From: Actinophytocola gossypii
GTDB lineage: Bacteria; Actinomycetota; Actinomycetes; Mycobacteriales; Pseudonocardiaceae
Length of the DNA: 64,000 bases
Reading direction: 5' to 3'
Assembly (NCBI RefSeq): GCF_025165815.1
Contig: NZ_JAFFZE010000003.1
Span: 62,001 to 126,000 of the forward strand
The notes beneath the pieces are model-generated. The model was not told where the DNA came from. It saw nothing but the letters and a program-made list of their open reading frames with translations, and did no database searches. Of this stretch, positions 16,873 through 25,020 are shown in pieces. The first letter of the stretch is position 1, and each line of letters opens with the position of its first letter. Both the position numbers and the translations under genes were made by a program.

Positions 16873-18201
16873 TCAGCAGGTCCGAAGGAACCTGTCGAGC
16901 ACGCGGGCCCCGAACCGCACCGCGTCCACCGGCACCCGCTCGTCCACCCCGTGGAAGAGCGCGGTGAAGTCGAGATCGGCGGGAAGGCGCAGGGGCGCGA
17001 ACCCGAAGCACCGAATCCCCAAGCTGTGAATCGCCTTCGCGTCCGTACCCCCCGACAGCATGTAGGGGATCGTCCGAGCCCCCGGATCCTCGGCGACCAC
17101 AGCGGCCGTCATCGCCTCCACCAGGTCCCCGTCGAACGAGGTCTCCACGGACGGAAGCCGCGTGACCCACTCCCGCTCCACGTCCGGCCCGAGAATCTCG
17201 TCCAGCTCACGCTCGAAAGCCGCGTCCCGGCCAGGCAGAACCCGGCAGTCCACGACGGCCTCGGCAACAGAAGGAATCACGTTCGCCTTGTACCCCGCGG
17301 TGAGCATCGTCGGGTTGGCCGTGTCCCGCAGGGTGGCCCCCACCACCCGAGCCAACGGCCCCAACTTCTCCACCGCCCCGGGCAGGTCGCCCTCATCGAA
17401 CTCCAGCCCCGTCAGCGAGGTGACCGAGTCCAGGAATGCCCGAACCGAGTCCGTGACCACCAACGGAAACCGATGGCTCCCCAACCTGGCGACAGCGGCC
17501 GCGAGCTTCGTGACGGCGTTGTCGTCGTGAATCATCGACCCGTGCCCCGCACGGCCACGAACCCGCAACCGCAACCAGGCGATCCCCTTCTCCGCGACCT
17601 CGATCGTGTAAGCCCGCAGATCATCCGCAAGAGAGACGGAGAACCCCCCGACTTCCCCCACAGCTTCGGTGACCCCGTCAAAGAGGTCGGCCCGATGCTC
17701 CACCAACCACTGCGACCCGAAGGCGCCCCCCGCCTCCTCATCGGCAAGAAAGGCGAACACCAGGTCCCGAGGCGGCACAACCCCGTCCCGCTTGAACCCC
17801 CGAGCCACGGCGAGGGTCATCCCCACCATGTCCTTCATGTCGACAGCCCCCCGCCCCCAGATGTACCCGTCCTGGATGGCGCCCGAAAACGGATGCACAG
17901 ACCACTCGGCAGCGTCCGCGGGAACAACGTCCAGGTGCCCATGCACCAGCAACGCCCCCCGCTCCCGATCGGCCCCCGGGAGCCGCACGAACACGTTCCC
18001 CCGCCCCTCAGCCCCCGACTCGAGGTAGGTCGGCTCGTAGCCCACCTCCGCGAGCTTCCCCATCACGTACTCGGCGGCCACCCGCTCCCCCACGGTCGTG
18101 GCAGCCTCCCCCGTGTTCGTCGTGTCGATCCGGATGAGCTCACTGGTGAACTGAACGGCCTCGTCCTGGACGCGCGCGGCACTCGTCTCCTCGGTCACCA
18201 C
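16873..18201 (-). CDS. M20-family metallopeptidase (ArgE/DapE-like)
   Basis: A 442-residue cytoplasmic di-zinc hydrolase of the M20/M25/M40 family. Metal and catalytic residues are in place: His and Asp in 'LVHGHLDVVPAD' (about 84-95), the bridging Asp in 'IWGRGAVDMKDM' (about 115), the catalytic Glu pair in 'LADEEAGGAFGS' (about 151), and the C-terminal His in 'LFHGVDERVPVDAV' (about 415). The dimerisation domain lies between about residues 195 and 310. It probably removes an acyl or amino-acid group from a small peptide or N-acyl amino acid, but the substrate is not evident. The gene stands alone, just left of tRNA-Leu. Confidence 0.9.
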   Translation of the reverse strand: MVTEETSAARVQDEAVQFTSELIRIDTTNTGEAATTVGERVAAEYVMGKLAEVGYEPTYLESGAEGRGNVFVRLPGADRERGALLVHGHLDVVPADAAEWSVHPFSGAIQDGYIWGRGAVDMKDMVGMTLAVARGFKRDGVVPPRDLVFAFLADEEAGGAFGSQWLVEHRADLFDGVTEAVGEVGGFSVSLADDLRAYTIEVAEKGIAWLRLRVRGRAGHGSMIHDDNAVTKLAAAVARLGSHRFPLVVTDSVRAFLDSVTSLTGLEFDEGDLPGAVEKLGPLARVVGATLRDTANPTMLTAGYKANVIPSVAEAVVDCRVLPGRDAAFERELDEILGPDVEREWVTRLPSVETSFDGDLVEAMTAAVVAEDPGARTIPYMLSGGTDAKAIHSLGIRCFGFAPLRLPADLDFTALFHGVDERVPVDAVRFGARVLDRFLRTC

Positions 18202-18321
18202 GCCTTCCTACCATCCCGACGATCAGGAAGCCCCAAACCCCCAGGTCAACCCCATGATCCCCACAAAGGGGTATCCCATGCCCCCACCCGAACGCGATCC
18301 GCTACGCTATGCACCACACAA

Positions 18322-18405
18322 GTCCGAGTGGCGGAATGGCAGACGCGCTAGCTTGAGGTGCTAGTGCCCGACAAGGGCGTGGGGGTTCAAGTCCCCCCTC
18401 GGACA
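18322..18405 (+). tRNA. tRNA-Leu (anticodon GAG)
   Basis: An 84-nt class II tRNA folds by hand. The acceptor 'gtccgag' (18322-18328) pairs with 'ctcggac' (18398-18404), with discriminator A at 18405. The anticodon stem 'ctagc/gctag' closes the loop 'ttgaggt', giving GAG. A variable arm 'tgcccgacaagggcg' and T-arm 'gggggttcaagtccccc' follow. CCA is not encoded. Its 3' end is the attachment site of the island. Confidence 0.95.
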
Positions 18406-18406
18406 C
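18385..18406. repeat. Left attachment site (att, 3' end of tRNA-Leu)
   Basis: 22 bases covering the T-loop, T-stem and acceptor 3' side of tRNA-Leu. They are repeated at 44398-44419 with two mismatches, both in the T-loop region; the last 15 bases are identical. The recombinase gene ends 49 bp to the right. The tRNA stays intact, as expected for integration into a tRNA 3' end. Confidence 0.85.
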
Positions 18407-18454
18407 ATCATTACCCCATGAACGATCTTCACGTTCCCGTCGGGGTTCAGGCGC

Positions 18455-19882
18455 TCAGCGATCGGCATCGTCCGTCGTGGCTGCCGTCTCCACGGTCCAT
18501 CCTGCGGTGTCACACACGATTGTCAGATCGAACTGGCGCATCAGTTCAGCAAAGTCTCGACGTTGCCCACTGTCGCCACTCCCCCGCTCTTCGGAGCCCA
18601 GCCCATCGTCCAGCTCCAGGACCGCGAGATGGGCGGGGAGGCTGGCGAGGATGTGATCCTCGCGAACGTAGAGGTTCTTCGCCCGCTCGGGAACCGCTCG
18701 TTGAGCGCTGGTGTAACCGTGGCGGCAGCGGTAGCCGGCCCGGTTGTTAACCCAGTGAGCGTCCATCCGCCGACCACACAGACGGCAACGCACCAACCCG
18801 GCCAGTAGATACACACGGGTGGTGCCATCCCCGGTAGGGCGCGTGGCGCGGATGGCCTGCGCGGCAACGAAGTCCTGCTCGGTGACCAACGGTGGGTGCA
18901 CGATCTGTTTGGAGATCACCCAGTCCTGCACCGGGTTCCACCGATGCACCGGGCCCCGCCGTTGCTTACCGCGTGCCGCCTCGTAGTCACGCCCCTGCCG
19001 GTTCCACACCTGACGACCCGTGTACCGCGGGTTCGCCAGAATCGCAGCCACCGTCCGCAACGTCCACACCCCACCACTACGATGGCTGTTCCGCTCCGGA
19101 TCCACATGCGACGGACACCGCACTCCCCTCTCGTTCAACTCCCGAGCGATACCCGCCACGCTCCTTCCCGCGAGACGTTGCGCGAACATCCACCGCACAT
19201 GCGGCGCTGTAGCGGGATCAGGGTCGAGCCGCCGCAACCGTCGCCCCCACTGCGCGTGGGCACGGTTGGGGTGCGGACCCGCATCGACCAGCCGATAGCC
19301 GTATGGCGGCCGGCCGCCCAGATACCGGCCTTGCTCGCACACCTGCGCCCGCATCGCCGCGGTCACCCGATGACGGGACCGCAACACTTCCCGCCGCGAC
19401 TGGGCGCCCAGCAGCAGCATCAACGCCTGATGCGTCACATCATTCAGGTCAAGCGGACCATCGGTCTCCGGCAACCACAACTGCACCCCACACCGCTCGA
19501 ACACCGGCATCAACTGCTGCAACTGATCACCGTAGAACGCCCGCTCGAACTCCCCCACCACAATCGCGTCGAACCCGCGGTTGGGATCTCTCAACGCGTT
19601 GAGAAGGGCCGCGGCCGCCGGGCGGTCCGTCCACGGCAAGCGGCGCGAGTAGCCGCTGTCGAAGAACTCGGACACGACCGCACCCCGACCGAAGATCACG
19701 TTCTCCGCGACATCACGCTGCCAATACTCGGACGACGCCCGATCCTGATAATCCTCCGTAGACGTACGACCGTAGAACGCAAAACGCAACCCAACGCCAC
19801 GTTTCTCGGATCGCGCACCACCGCGTCGCGCCTGTCTCTGCACCACCCAACCCTCAAGCATGCTCTCGTCCCCGACTCCCAC
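18455..19882 (-). CDS. Large serine recombinase (site-specific integrase) of the island
   Basis: A 475-residue large serine recombinase, expected to catalyse attP x attB integration at tRNA-Leu. The resolvase-type N-terminal domain has 'FAFYGRTSTEDYQD' (about residues 34-47), with the nucleophilic Ser in 'RTS', and the conserved 'VVGEFERAFYGDQ' near 105-117. The recombinase domain follows, with 'GGRPPYGYRL' near 190 and 'ILANPRYTGRQVWNR' near 280. A zinc ribbon is seen in 'VRCRLCGRRM' and 'YRCRH' (about 365-390). The C-terminal coiled-coil segment is short compared with phage integrases such as phiC31. The gene lies directly beside the left att site and appears intact. The first GTG/ATG codons are uncertain by up to about 30 residues. 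Confidence 0.9.
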   Translation of the reverse strand: MGVGDESMLEGWVVQRQARRGGARSEKRGVGLRFAFYGRTSTEDYQDRASSEYWQRDVAENVIFGRGAVVSEFFDSGYSRRLPWTDRPAAAALLNALRDPNRGFDAIVVGEFERAFYGDQLQQLMPVFERCGVQLWLPETDGPLDLNDVTHQALMLLLGAQSRREVLRSRHRVTAAMRAQVCEQGRYLGGRPPYGYRLVDAGPHPNRAHAQWGRRLRRLDPDPATAPHVRWMFAQRLAGRSVAGIARELNERGVRCPSHVDPERNSHRSGGVWTLRTVAAILANPRYTGRQVWNRQGRDYEAARGKQRRGPVHRWNPVQDWVISKQIVHPPLVTEQDFVAAQAIRATRPTGDGTTRVYLLAGLVRCRLCGRRMDAHWVNNRAGYRCRHGYTSAQRAVPERAKNLYVREDHILASLPAHLAVLELDDGLGSEERGSGDSGQRRDFAELMRQFDLTIVCDTAGWTVETAATTDDADR

Positions 19883-19998
19883 ATCTCACTCCGACAGTCG
19901 TCATCAGTGCGTTCCCATCTGAAACGCCGAGCAGACACACTTGTGACGCGAAGTACCTACGTAATCACTCCCGACAGTCGCGTACACCCGACCGACGA

Positions 19999-20376
19999 GC
20001 GGTCCAACGCCGCCAACGAGCGTTCTCGGACCTGGTCATCGCCGACGGCGGGCTGAGCCCGCAGCAGGCACGCCCCCTGGAAGATAACGGCGAGGGCCGG
20101 CTGCAGGTCGAGTTCGCCCAGATCGCCCACTGGCTACCCGCCTACGCGGCCAGGACACCGGGGCCGGCACTGGAACTCGACCGCGTGTGTTCGGCTGATC
20201 CACGCCGACCGCATCAACATCCGAACGAGCGAGTCGCGCTGGTAGGCGGTCCACAGAACGCGCTGCTGATCGTGCATCCTGCCCACGTCGTAACCGCTCT
20301 ACTGGCCGAGTTCCACGCTGGTTATGTGAAGGCCCGGGGGCTTACGCAGTCGGCGATCGCTCACGGACGCCAGTAA
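19999..20376 (+). pseudogene. Gene fragment of unknown family
   Basis: A plus-strand frame without stops, ending at 20376, has good third-position GC bias. By eye it reads 'AFSDLVIADGGLSPQQARPL' and then, after about 80 residues, 'GGPQNALLIVHPAHVVTALL' and 'FHAGYVKARGL'. No suitable start codon with a ribosome-binding site is visible, and the middle part ('DPRRPHQHPNER') looks out of frame, so this is probably a decayed gene rather than a functional one. It sits between the recombinase and gajB and overlaps the 3' end of gajB on the other strand by 16 bp. I do not recognise the family. Confidence 0.4.
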
Positions 20377-21440
20377 GGAATCGGCGATTCACCTGGAGTG
20401 TTTAGGACGATCGCCACGCTCTGCTCGGCCCTGGTGACGGCCACATAGAACTCTGCCGCTGCGCGGTCCTCGAGTCGCGTGCTGCTTTGGAGGAACTTGC
20501 ATATATTACTTGTGGGCCAGATCATGACCCGCAGCCGGGACAAGCCTTTTGAGACGCGGAAATTCATGAAGTCGTATGGCTTGTTCTTCGCCGAGTTCGC
20601 GCTCTGGCGCAGCAGCAAGGGGTCGAACTGTTCGAGGTAGGCCGGTACGTCCGTTTCGTGGACAAGGAACAGGCCGTCGTGGTCGGTACATGCAGTGTTT
20701 ATCGAAGTGGTAGGCGTGAATGCCCATGATGCGTCGAAAAGACTATCCGCGAACGACGCAATCTCTTGACGACACCGCCAGGTTTCGGCGCGCTGTTCGA
20801 TGTGCAGCTGCCCTTTCTTCTGCTGCTCGCGGAACCAGTCCCAGATTTTCATGTACTGGTAGCGTTTGTGCTTCTTTTCGCGTTCGTTGGTCAACAGGAC
20901 TGCTTGGCGAACGTCGCCAACCATGTGGAGTGCGATGGGTGCCTTCATGAGCCGGAGGAGGATCTCCAGGTCGTATCCACATAGGTCCTGCGCTTCGTCG
21001 ATGTAGATCGTGTCGTAGATCCGGCTGAGGCATGCCACTGCCGCATTCTGACTCGCGTCCGAGATGCGCGTCGCAAGTTGCGCGAGGTGAACCCGCCGGA
21101 CCTGTGCCTCCGAGTTGAAGTACCTTTCATATGCGTCATTGCTGGCGTATTGCTGGGGCATGCTGTCGAAGTCGAACCCTGTAACACGTACGCCTGAGTA
21201 GACGAACGGCAACGCTGGCTTGACGAAGTGCCGGATCAGGAACGTGAACCAGCCCATGACCTCGATGGCCGGACGAAGCCCGACTTGGCTCGCGATGCGG
21301 CGACGCAGTTCGTCCTGGTTAGCCGTGGTGTATGTCAGGACCAGGATTCGCTCCTGCGGCGGAGCAGCGACGCAGGCTTCCACGATGCCCTGTGTCTTCC
21401 GCGCACCCGCAACGGCCAAGGTGAGCTGGTTGTCAGGCAT
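20361..21440 (-). CDS. gajB: Gabija GajB-like UvrD/SF1A helicase
   Basis: A 359-residue SF1 helicase-like protein, second gene of a Gabija pair. Motifs seen: a variant Walker A 'AVAGARKTQGIV' at residues 9-20, motif Ia 'ILVLTYTTANQDELRRR', motif II 'IYIDEAQDLCG' near 143, motif III 'HMVGDVRQAVLL' near 170, and motif VI 'FYVAVTRAEQSVAIVL' near 333. Despite its small size (classical GajB is nearer 500 residues), all core motifs are present, so it is a compact version rather than an obvious truncation. In Gabija the helicase-like subunit responds to nucleotide or DNA changes during phage replication and works with the GajA nuclease. It overlaps gajA by 8 bp. GC content is clearly below that of the flanking chromosome. 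Confidence 0.85.
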   Translation of the reverse strand: MPDNQLTLAVAGARKTQGIVEACVAAPPQERILVLTYTTANQDELRRRIASQVGLRPAIEVMGWFTFLIRHFVKPALPFVYSGVRVTGFDFDSMPQQYASNDAYERYFNSEAQVRRVHLAQLATRISDASQNAAVACLSRIYDTIYIDEAQDLCGYDLEILLRLMKAPIALHMVGDVRQAVLLTNEREKKHKRYQYMKIWDWFREQQKKGQLHIEQRAETWRCRQEIASFADSLFDASWAFTPTTSINTACTDHDGLFLVHETDVPAYLEQFDPLLLRQSANSAKNKPYDFMNFRVSKGLSRLRVMIWPTSNICKFLQSSTRLEDRAAAEFYVAVTRAEQSVAIVLNTPGESPIPYWRP

Positions 21441-23037
21441 CGTGAATGAACTTCACAGCGTCGGCGATGTACTCCGGAGGTGTCAGATTGTGCGGTGAGT
21501 CGGCTATGCGGATCGCGGCATCCGTCTTGTTGTTCGTCATCCAGGTCACTGTGTCGGCCTGGGGTGTGATGCCCAATACCGTTCGCATGGTCGCATCGGA
21601 GTTCTTGGCCAGTAGTTGCGGCTCGAGGGTGCGCCCGTGGACAGGCGCGCTGATGAACACCTCGCGACAGGTCCTGTCCAGGTACTGCACGAGGTCTGCA
21701 CGAAGTACCTCCGCCGACTTGCCGTCGTTGTCGCGCAGTGCCACGCAGCGCTTGTCGAGTGCGGCAGCTAGTTCCAAACAACGTTTGAAGGACAGCCCGC
21801 GCATGCTGAGCACGTCGACGCCGTCCTCGATAGGACGCCGCTGATATTGGTCGCAATAGAAGCGCTCGAACACGATCTCGTCGGACGGCCCCTCGACAAA
21901 GACTACGCGATCCGCGAGAACGAGCCGCAGCGTGTCGTAGCCCGGCAGCTTGCGGAAGTAGGCCACCGTGTCATCGCTGATATCACCGAATGTGCATGTG
22001 TTGCCATCGTTCACCAAGCGCAGTGCATCAAGCCCCAGCCTGTTCAGTACGTATGAGCTGTGCGTCGACATGAAGATCTGCTGGCTTTCACCGCGGAGAT
22101 CACGAATCCTTGATACGAGCCTGTTCAGGCTCGTATGCGACAGGTGGTTCTCCGGTTCCTCGATAGTGACCACCCGCGCCGTGCTGTTGTTCCTGTCCAT
22201 CGCGAGCGCAAGCTTGATCGATACCTGCTGTCCGAGCCCTGCCATGCCGAAGGGCAGGTCAGACACGTGAGGTACGACACTCAGGTCCCACGCGGACCGC
22301 GACGATTGGTCCATCGCCAGGCTGAGCTGGTGGCCGTCGAGTGGGCCGTCCAGGTCCCGCAGCACCTTGTTCACACCTGCCAGGTGCTGCTGGGTCATCT
22401 CCTCTTTGACCGACCTGTAGGCCACAGACACGGCGGCGTGCTCCGCTGGCGCGAGCCGCTCCTGGAGCAGCTGCCGGACGTGGTAGTCGACGGCGTTAGA
22501 GGATCGAACCGTGCGTGAGTCGATGACCGCTACCGTCAACTCCCGAGGTTTAGCGCTGAGCACCTCGCCTCTGAAGGTTCGCCAATTGACCTTGAAGTAC
22601 TCGACGGGCAGGATCCCCGTCCCGGAGTTCAGGTGCTGCTCGATCTCCTCTGCGTATGCCTGATCGGGCTCGATGGCGAGTTCGACACCGGGACACATCC
22701 TAACGGGACGTTCCGAGTGGTTGGCACCTGCGAGCGTCTGCAGACCGTCCTCATCGTTCAAAAAGATCTCGATAGAGATCGTCGGAGGTGTTCGTTGCCC
22801 GCCAGCACACCGGTCGGCGAAGAAGTCCTGGACCAAACCGTGGTTGAACCAGTACGGGTTCAGTTCTTCGGCAGCCGAGCGACCGTTGATCCTGCCAGTC
22901 AAGGCCATGTTGATGGCTTCAAGGATCGTCGATTTCCCGCTCTGATTGTCACCAACAAAAATATTCAGGTCATTGGAAGCCGTGACCGTCGTGTCTTTGA
23001 ATTTCCGATAACCACGAATCCGAACCTTTTCAATCAC
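21433..23037 (-). CDS. gajA: Gabija GajA-like OLD-family ATPase/TOPRIM nuclease
   Basis: A 534-residue protein (GTG start at 23037) with an ABC-type ATPase head and a C-terminal TOPRIM nuclease. Walker A is 'VGDNQSGKSTILEAI' near residue 28 and Walker B 'VTIEEPENHLSH' near 290, followed by 'IFMSTHSSYVL'. The TOPRIM part has 'VVFVEGPSDEIVFERF' near 375 with the catalytic Glu, and 'CVALRDNDGKS' near 430 with the Asp-x-Asp pair. GajA is the sequence-specific nicking or cleaving nuclease of Gabija, inhibited by nucleotides until they fall during infection. The frame is open to 23172, but GTG 23037 is preferred because 'aagggg' lies 6 bp upstream and the family N-terminus ('EKVRIRGYRKF') follows immediately. 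It overlaps gajB. Confidence 0.88.
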   Translation of the reverse strand: MIEKVRIRGYRKFKDTTVTASNDLNIFVGDNQSGKSTILEAINMALTGRINGRSAAEELNPYWFNHGLVQDFFADRCAGGQRTPPTISIEIFLNDEDGLQTLAGANHSERPVRMCPGVELAIEPDQAYAEEIEQHLNSGTGILPVEYFKVNWRTFRGEVLSAKPRELTVAVIDSRTVRSSNAVDYHVRQLLQERLAPAEHAAVSVAYRSVKEEMTQQHLAGVNKVLRDLDGPLDGHQLSLAMDQSSRSAWDLSVVPHVSDLPFGMAGLGQQVSIKLALAMDRNNSTARVVTIEEPENHLSHTSLNRLVSRIRDLRGESQQIFMSTHSSYVLNRLGLDALRLVNDGNTCTFGDISDDTVAYFRKLPGYDTLRLVLADRVVFVEGPSDEIVFERFYCDQYQRRPIEDGVDVLSMRGLSFKRCLELAAALDKRCVALRDNDGKSAEVLRADLVQYLDRTCREVFISAPVHGRTLEPQLLAKNSDATMRTVLGITPQADTVTWMTNNKTDAAIRIADSPHNLTPPEYIADAVKFIHDA

Positions 23038-23253
23038 GACAAACCCCTTACCGCCTGCTTGTAGTCGTTTACGGACCGCAGGGTCTTCCGACTCTGAAGC
23101 AACACCGTTGCTGACGTCCACTTGATCTCCGTTATGGACAAACATCGCCACAAGACGGCAGTCTGTTACCACCTGTTACCGCCCAACCGGGCCAAGTTCG
23201 GCGAGTCCGAACCGGTCATGTGCAACGCGGAGTGCACGCGTGGGTCGGTTGAC

Positions 23254-23705
23254 CTACTGGCCCGGTCCAACTCGGCCCGCTCCACCGCCTCGGCAGCGGG
23301 ATCTCAACGGTCCGCCGCAACACCTCGCGGCCGCCGGTACCACACCATCTGCAGCGATACGTCCGGTCCAGCCGTCCACATCGCGAGGCACATACGCCGG
23401 CACCTGGCCACTCTCGTCCCACGCGGCGGGAGGCGCGCCCAGCAGCACAGGGTCCGTCGGCTCACGGACCGGCTGTAGCCGACCGCCGAGAACCTGGTCC
23501 TGCAACGCGGTCCGGACCTCTGCGTCATGGTCGACCAACGCCCGCCCGCGTGTACCGAACACCCCGAGCATCGCGAGCACCACGCCCCGTGACCGCGCCG
23601 ACTATCCGGTCGCTGAGGAGGAAGCCGGCCAGCACTCCGAATCACCGCGCCCACGACAGCGACAGCGGCGAGTAGCAGCCGCCCCTTCGCCCGACGAGAC
23701 ACCAC
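23254..23705 (-). pseudogene. Decayed gene for a small membrane-anchored protein
   Basis: The 780-bp gap between gajA and the HEPN-like gene contains a minus-strand signal split over frames. 'VSRRAKGRLLLAAVAVVGAV' (from 23705) looks like a basic N-terminus plus membrane helix. After frame changes, 'VVLAMLGVFGTRGRALVDHD' (from about 23590) continues with a well-biased hydrophilic stretch ending near 23340. At least two frameshifts are needed to join them. I read it as a degraded gene of unknown family. Nothing else is supported in 23038-23951. Confidence 0.35.
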
Positions 23706-23951
23706 GCCCTCGACGGTATCGGGTCAGGCCTTGACAGCGGCGTAATGTGTGTGCGGACCCGTGCAGGCCACGCGCTTGAACCGCTCATCAAGGTTCGCCA
23801 ACGAACCGAACCACCACCCCAGAAACTCAGAGGAACTGAGCCAACTGCTGGCCTCGGTCCTGCTCAGCAACGACGAGAAAGCGGGGTGTCATATCGTTCG
23901 CGACGTTACAGGACGAGCTGCTTGCCAGTTGACGGAAGGGACGCGTGGACC

Positions 23952-24962
23952 ATGAGCGGCGCGCACGGCTCTGAAAGTAGCGACGCTTCAAGAGGAAGCC
24001 TGGAGTTCGACCCTATTGTTAACGGGGTCGACTTCCTCGACAGCGCGATCTCCCATCTGGCCGAAGCCGACGATCCCCGCAGCTTGAAGTACGCCGTCCT
24101 GCATCTGCAGGCCGCTATCGAGATCCTGGTCAAGGTACGGCTGCAGCGCGAAGGCATCCAGCACATCTTCGAGGATCCATATAGCGCCGATCAGAACAAG
24201 CTCAGGCAAGGCGACTTCCGCAGCGTCACGCTCACCACGGCGATCAAACGGCTGGCCAAGGTCGCCGACGTCCAGCTGTCAAACACTCAGCGCAACGCAC
24301 TCAACTCCCTCAACAAGGAACGCAACAAACTCCAACACTTCGGCTCCACCAGCAACCACGAGGTCGTGACCATCAGGGCCGCGGCAGCCCTTGACGTGCT
24401 GTCCGAGTTCATCCAGCAACACCTCGTGCCGGACGCACCCGACGAAGAGACCGAACACCTCGAGCGGGCCGAAGAACTCATCGCTGCCACGCTGACAACC
24501 ATCAGCGCGGTCCATCGGGCCAGGTCGACCCGCATCGCGCCCGAACTGGACGCCTGGCAGGGAATCATCATTCACTGCCCGGAATGTATGGAGGTGACGT
24601 GGACCTTCCAGCCCCACGACGAAGCGTCACGCTGCCGGTTCTGCGGTCATGACTGGAACCAGGTGGAGGGCACCGACGCGGCCGAAGAGTACGTCTCGGC
24701 AGTCCTCGGTGAGTCACGCTACGAGGCAGCGAAGGGAAGGACCGGCTGGTCGATCACTGACTGCCCGGAATGCGAGTTAGAAGCGCTCGTCGCAGTCGCC
24801 ACCCGTGACGATCCCAACAGCTTCCTCGTCAACGCATGCTTCGCCTGCGGCTTCGTCACCGACGGACGTCTCGGCTCCTGCGGGCGGTGCGGTCGCACTA
24901 CTTCGGATCCCCACGACGGCATCTGTTCCTACTGCTTGGACGACTTGGTAGCAAGGGACTGA
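23952..24962 (+). CDS. HEPN-like domain protein with C-terminal zinc ribbons
   Basis: A 336-residue protein of unknown family. Residues about 20-160 are all-helical. 'YAVLHLQAAIEILVKVRL' (48-65) followed by 'LNKERNKLQHFG' (120-131) gives an Arg-x4-His pattern (R124, H129), the HEPN ribonuclease signature, preceded by the charged helix that usually supports it. The C-terminal part holds three pairs of zinc-binding motifs: 'CPECMEV/CRFCG', 'CPECELE/CFACG' and 'CGRCG/CSYC'. HEPN domains are common RNase effectors in toxin-antitoxin and abortive-infection systems; assignment here is from motif and helical pattern only. ATG 23952 is chosen because upstream in-frame sequence is Arg/Pro-rich noise; a weak 'ggaaggg' lies about 14 bp upstream. 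It stands alone, convergent with sbcC (59 bp apart). Confidence 0.6.
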   Translation: MSGAHGSESSDASRGSLEFDPIVNGVDFLDSAISHLAEADDPRSLKYAVLHLQAAIEILVKVRLQREGIQHIFEDPYSADQNKLRQGDFRSVTLTTAIKRLAKVADVQLSNTQRNALNSLNKERNKLQHFGSTSNHEVVTIRAAAALDVLSEFIQQHLVPDAPDEETEHLERAEELIAATLTTISAVHRARSTRIAPELDAWQGIIIHCPECMEVTWTFQPHDEASRCRFCGHDWNQVEGTDAAEEYVSAVLGESRYEAAKGRTGWSITDCPECELEALVAVATRDDPNSFLVNACFACGFVTDGRLGSCGRCGRTTSDPHDGICSYCLDDLVARD

Positions 24963-25020
24963 AACGATCCGGTGCGCGATCCCTGAACCGGCACCATCTC
25001 CGACTGGAAAGGTCCTGCCG

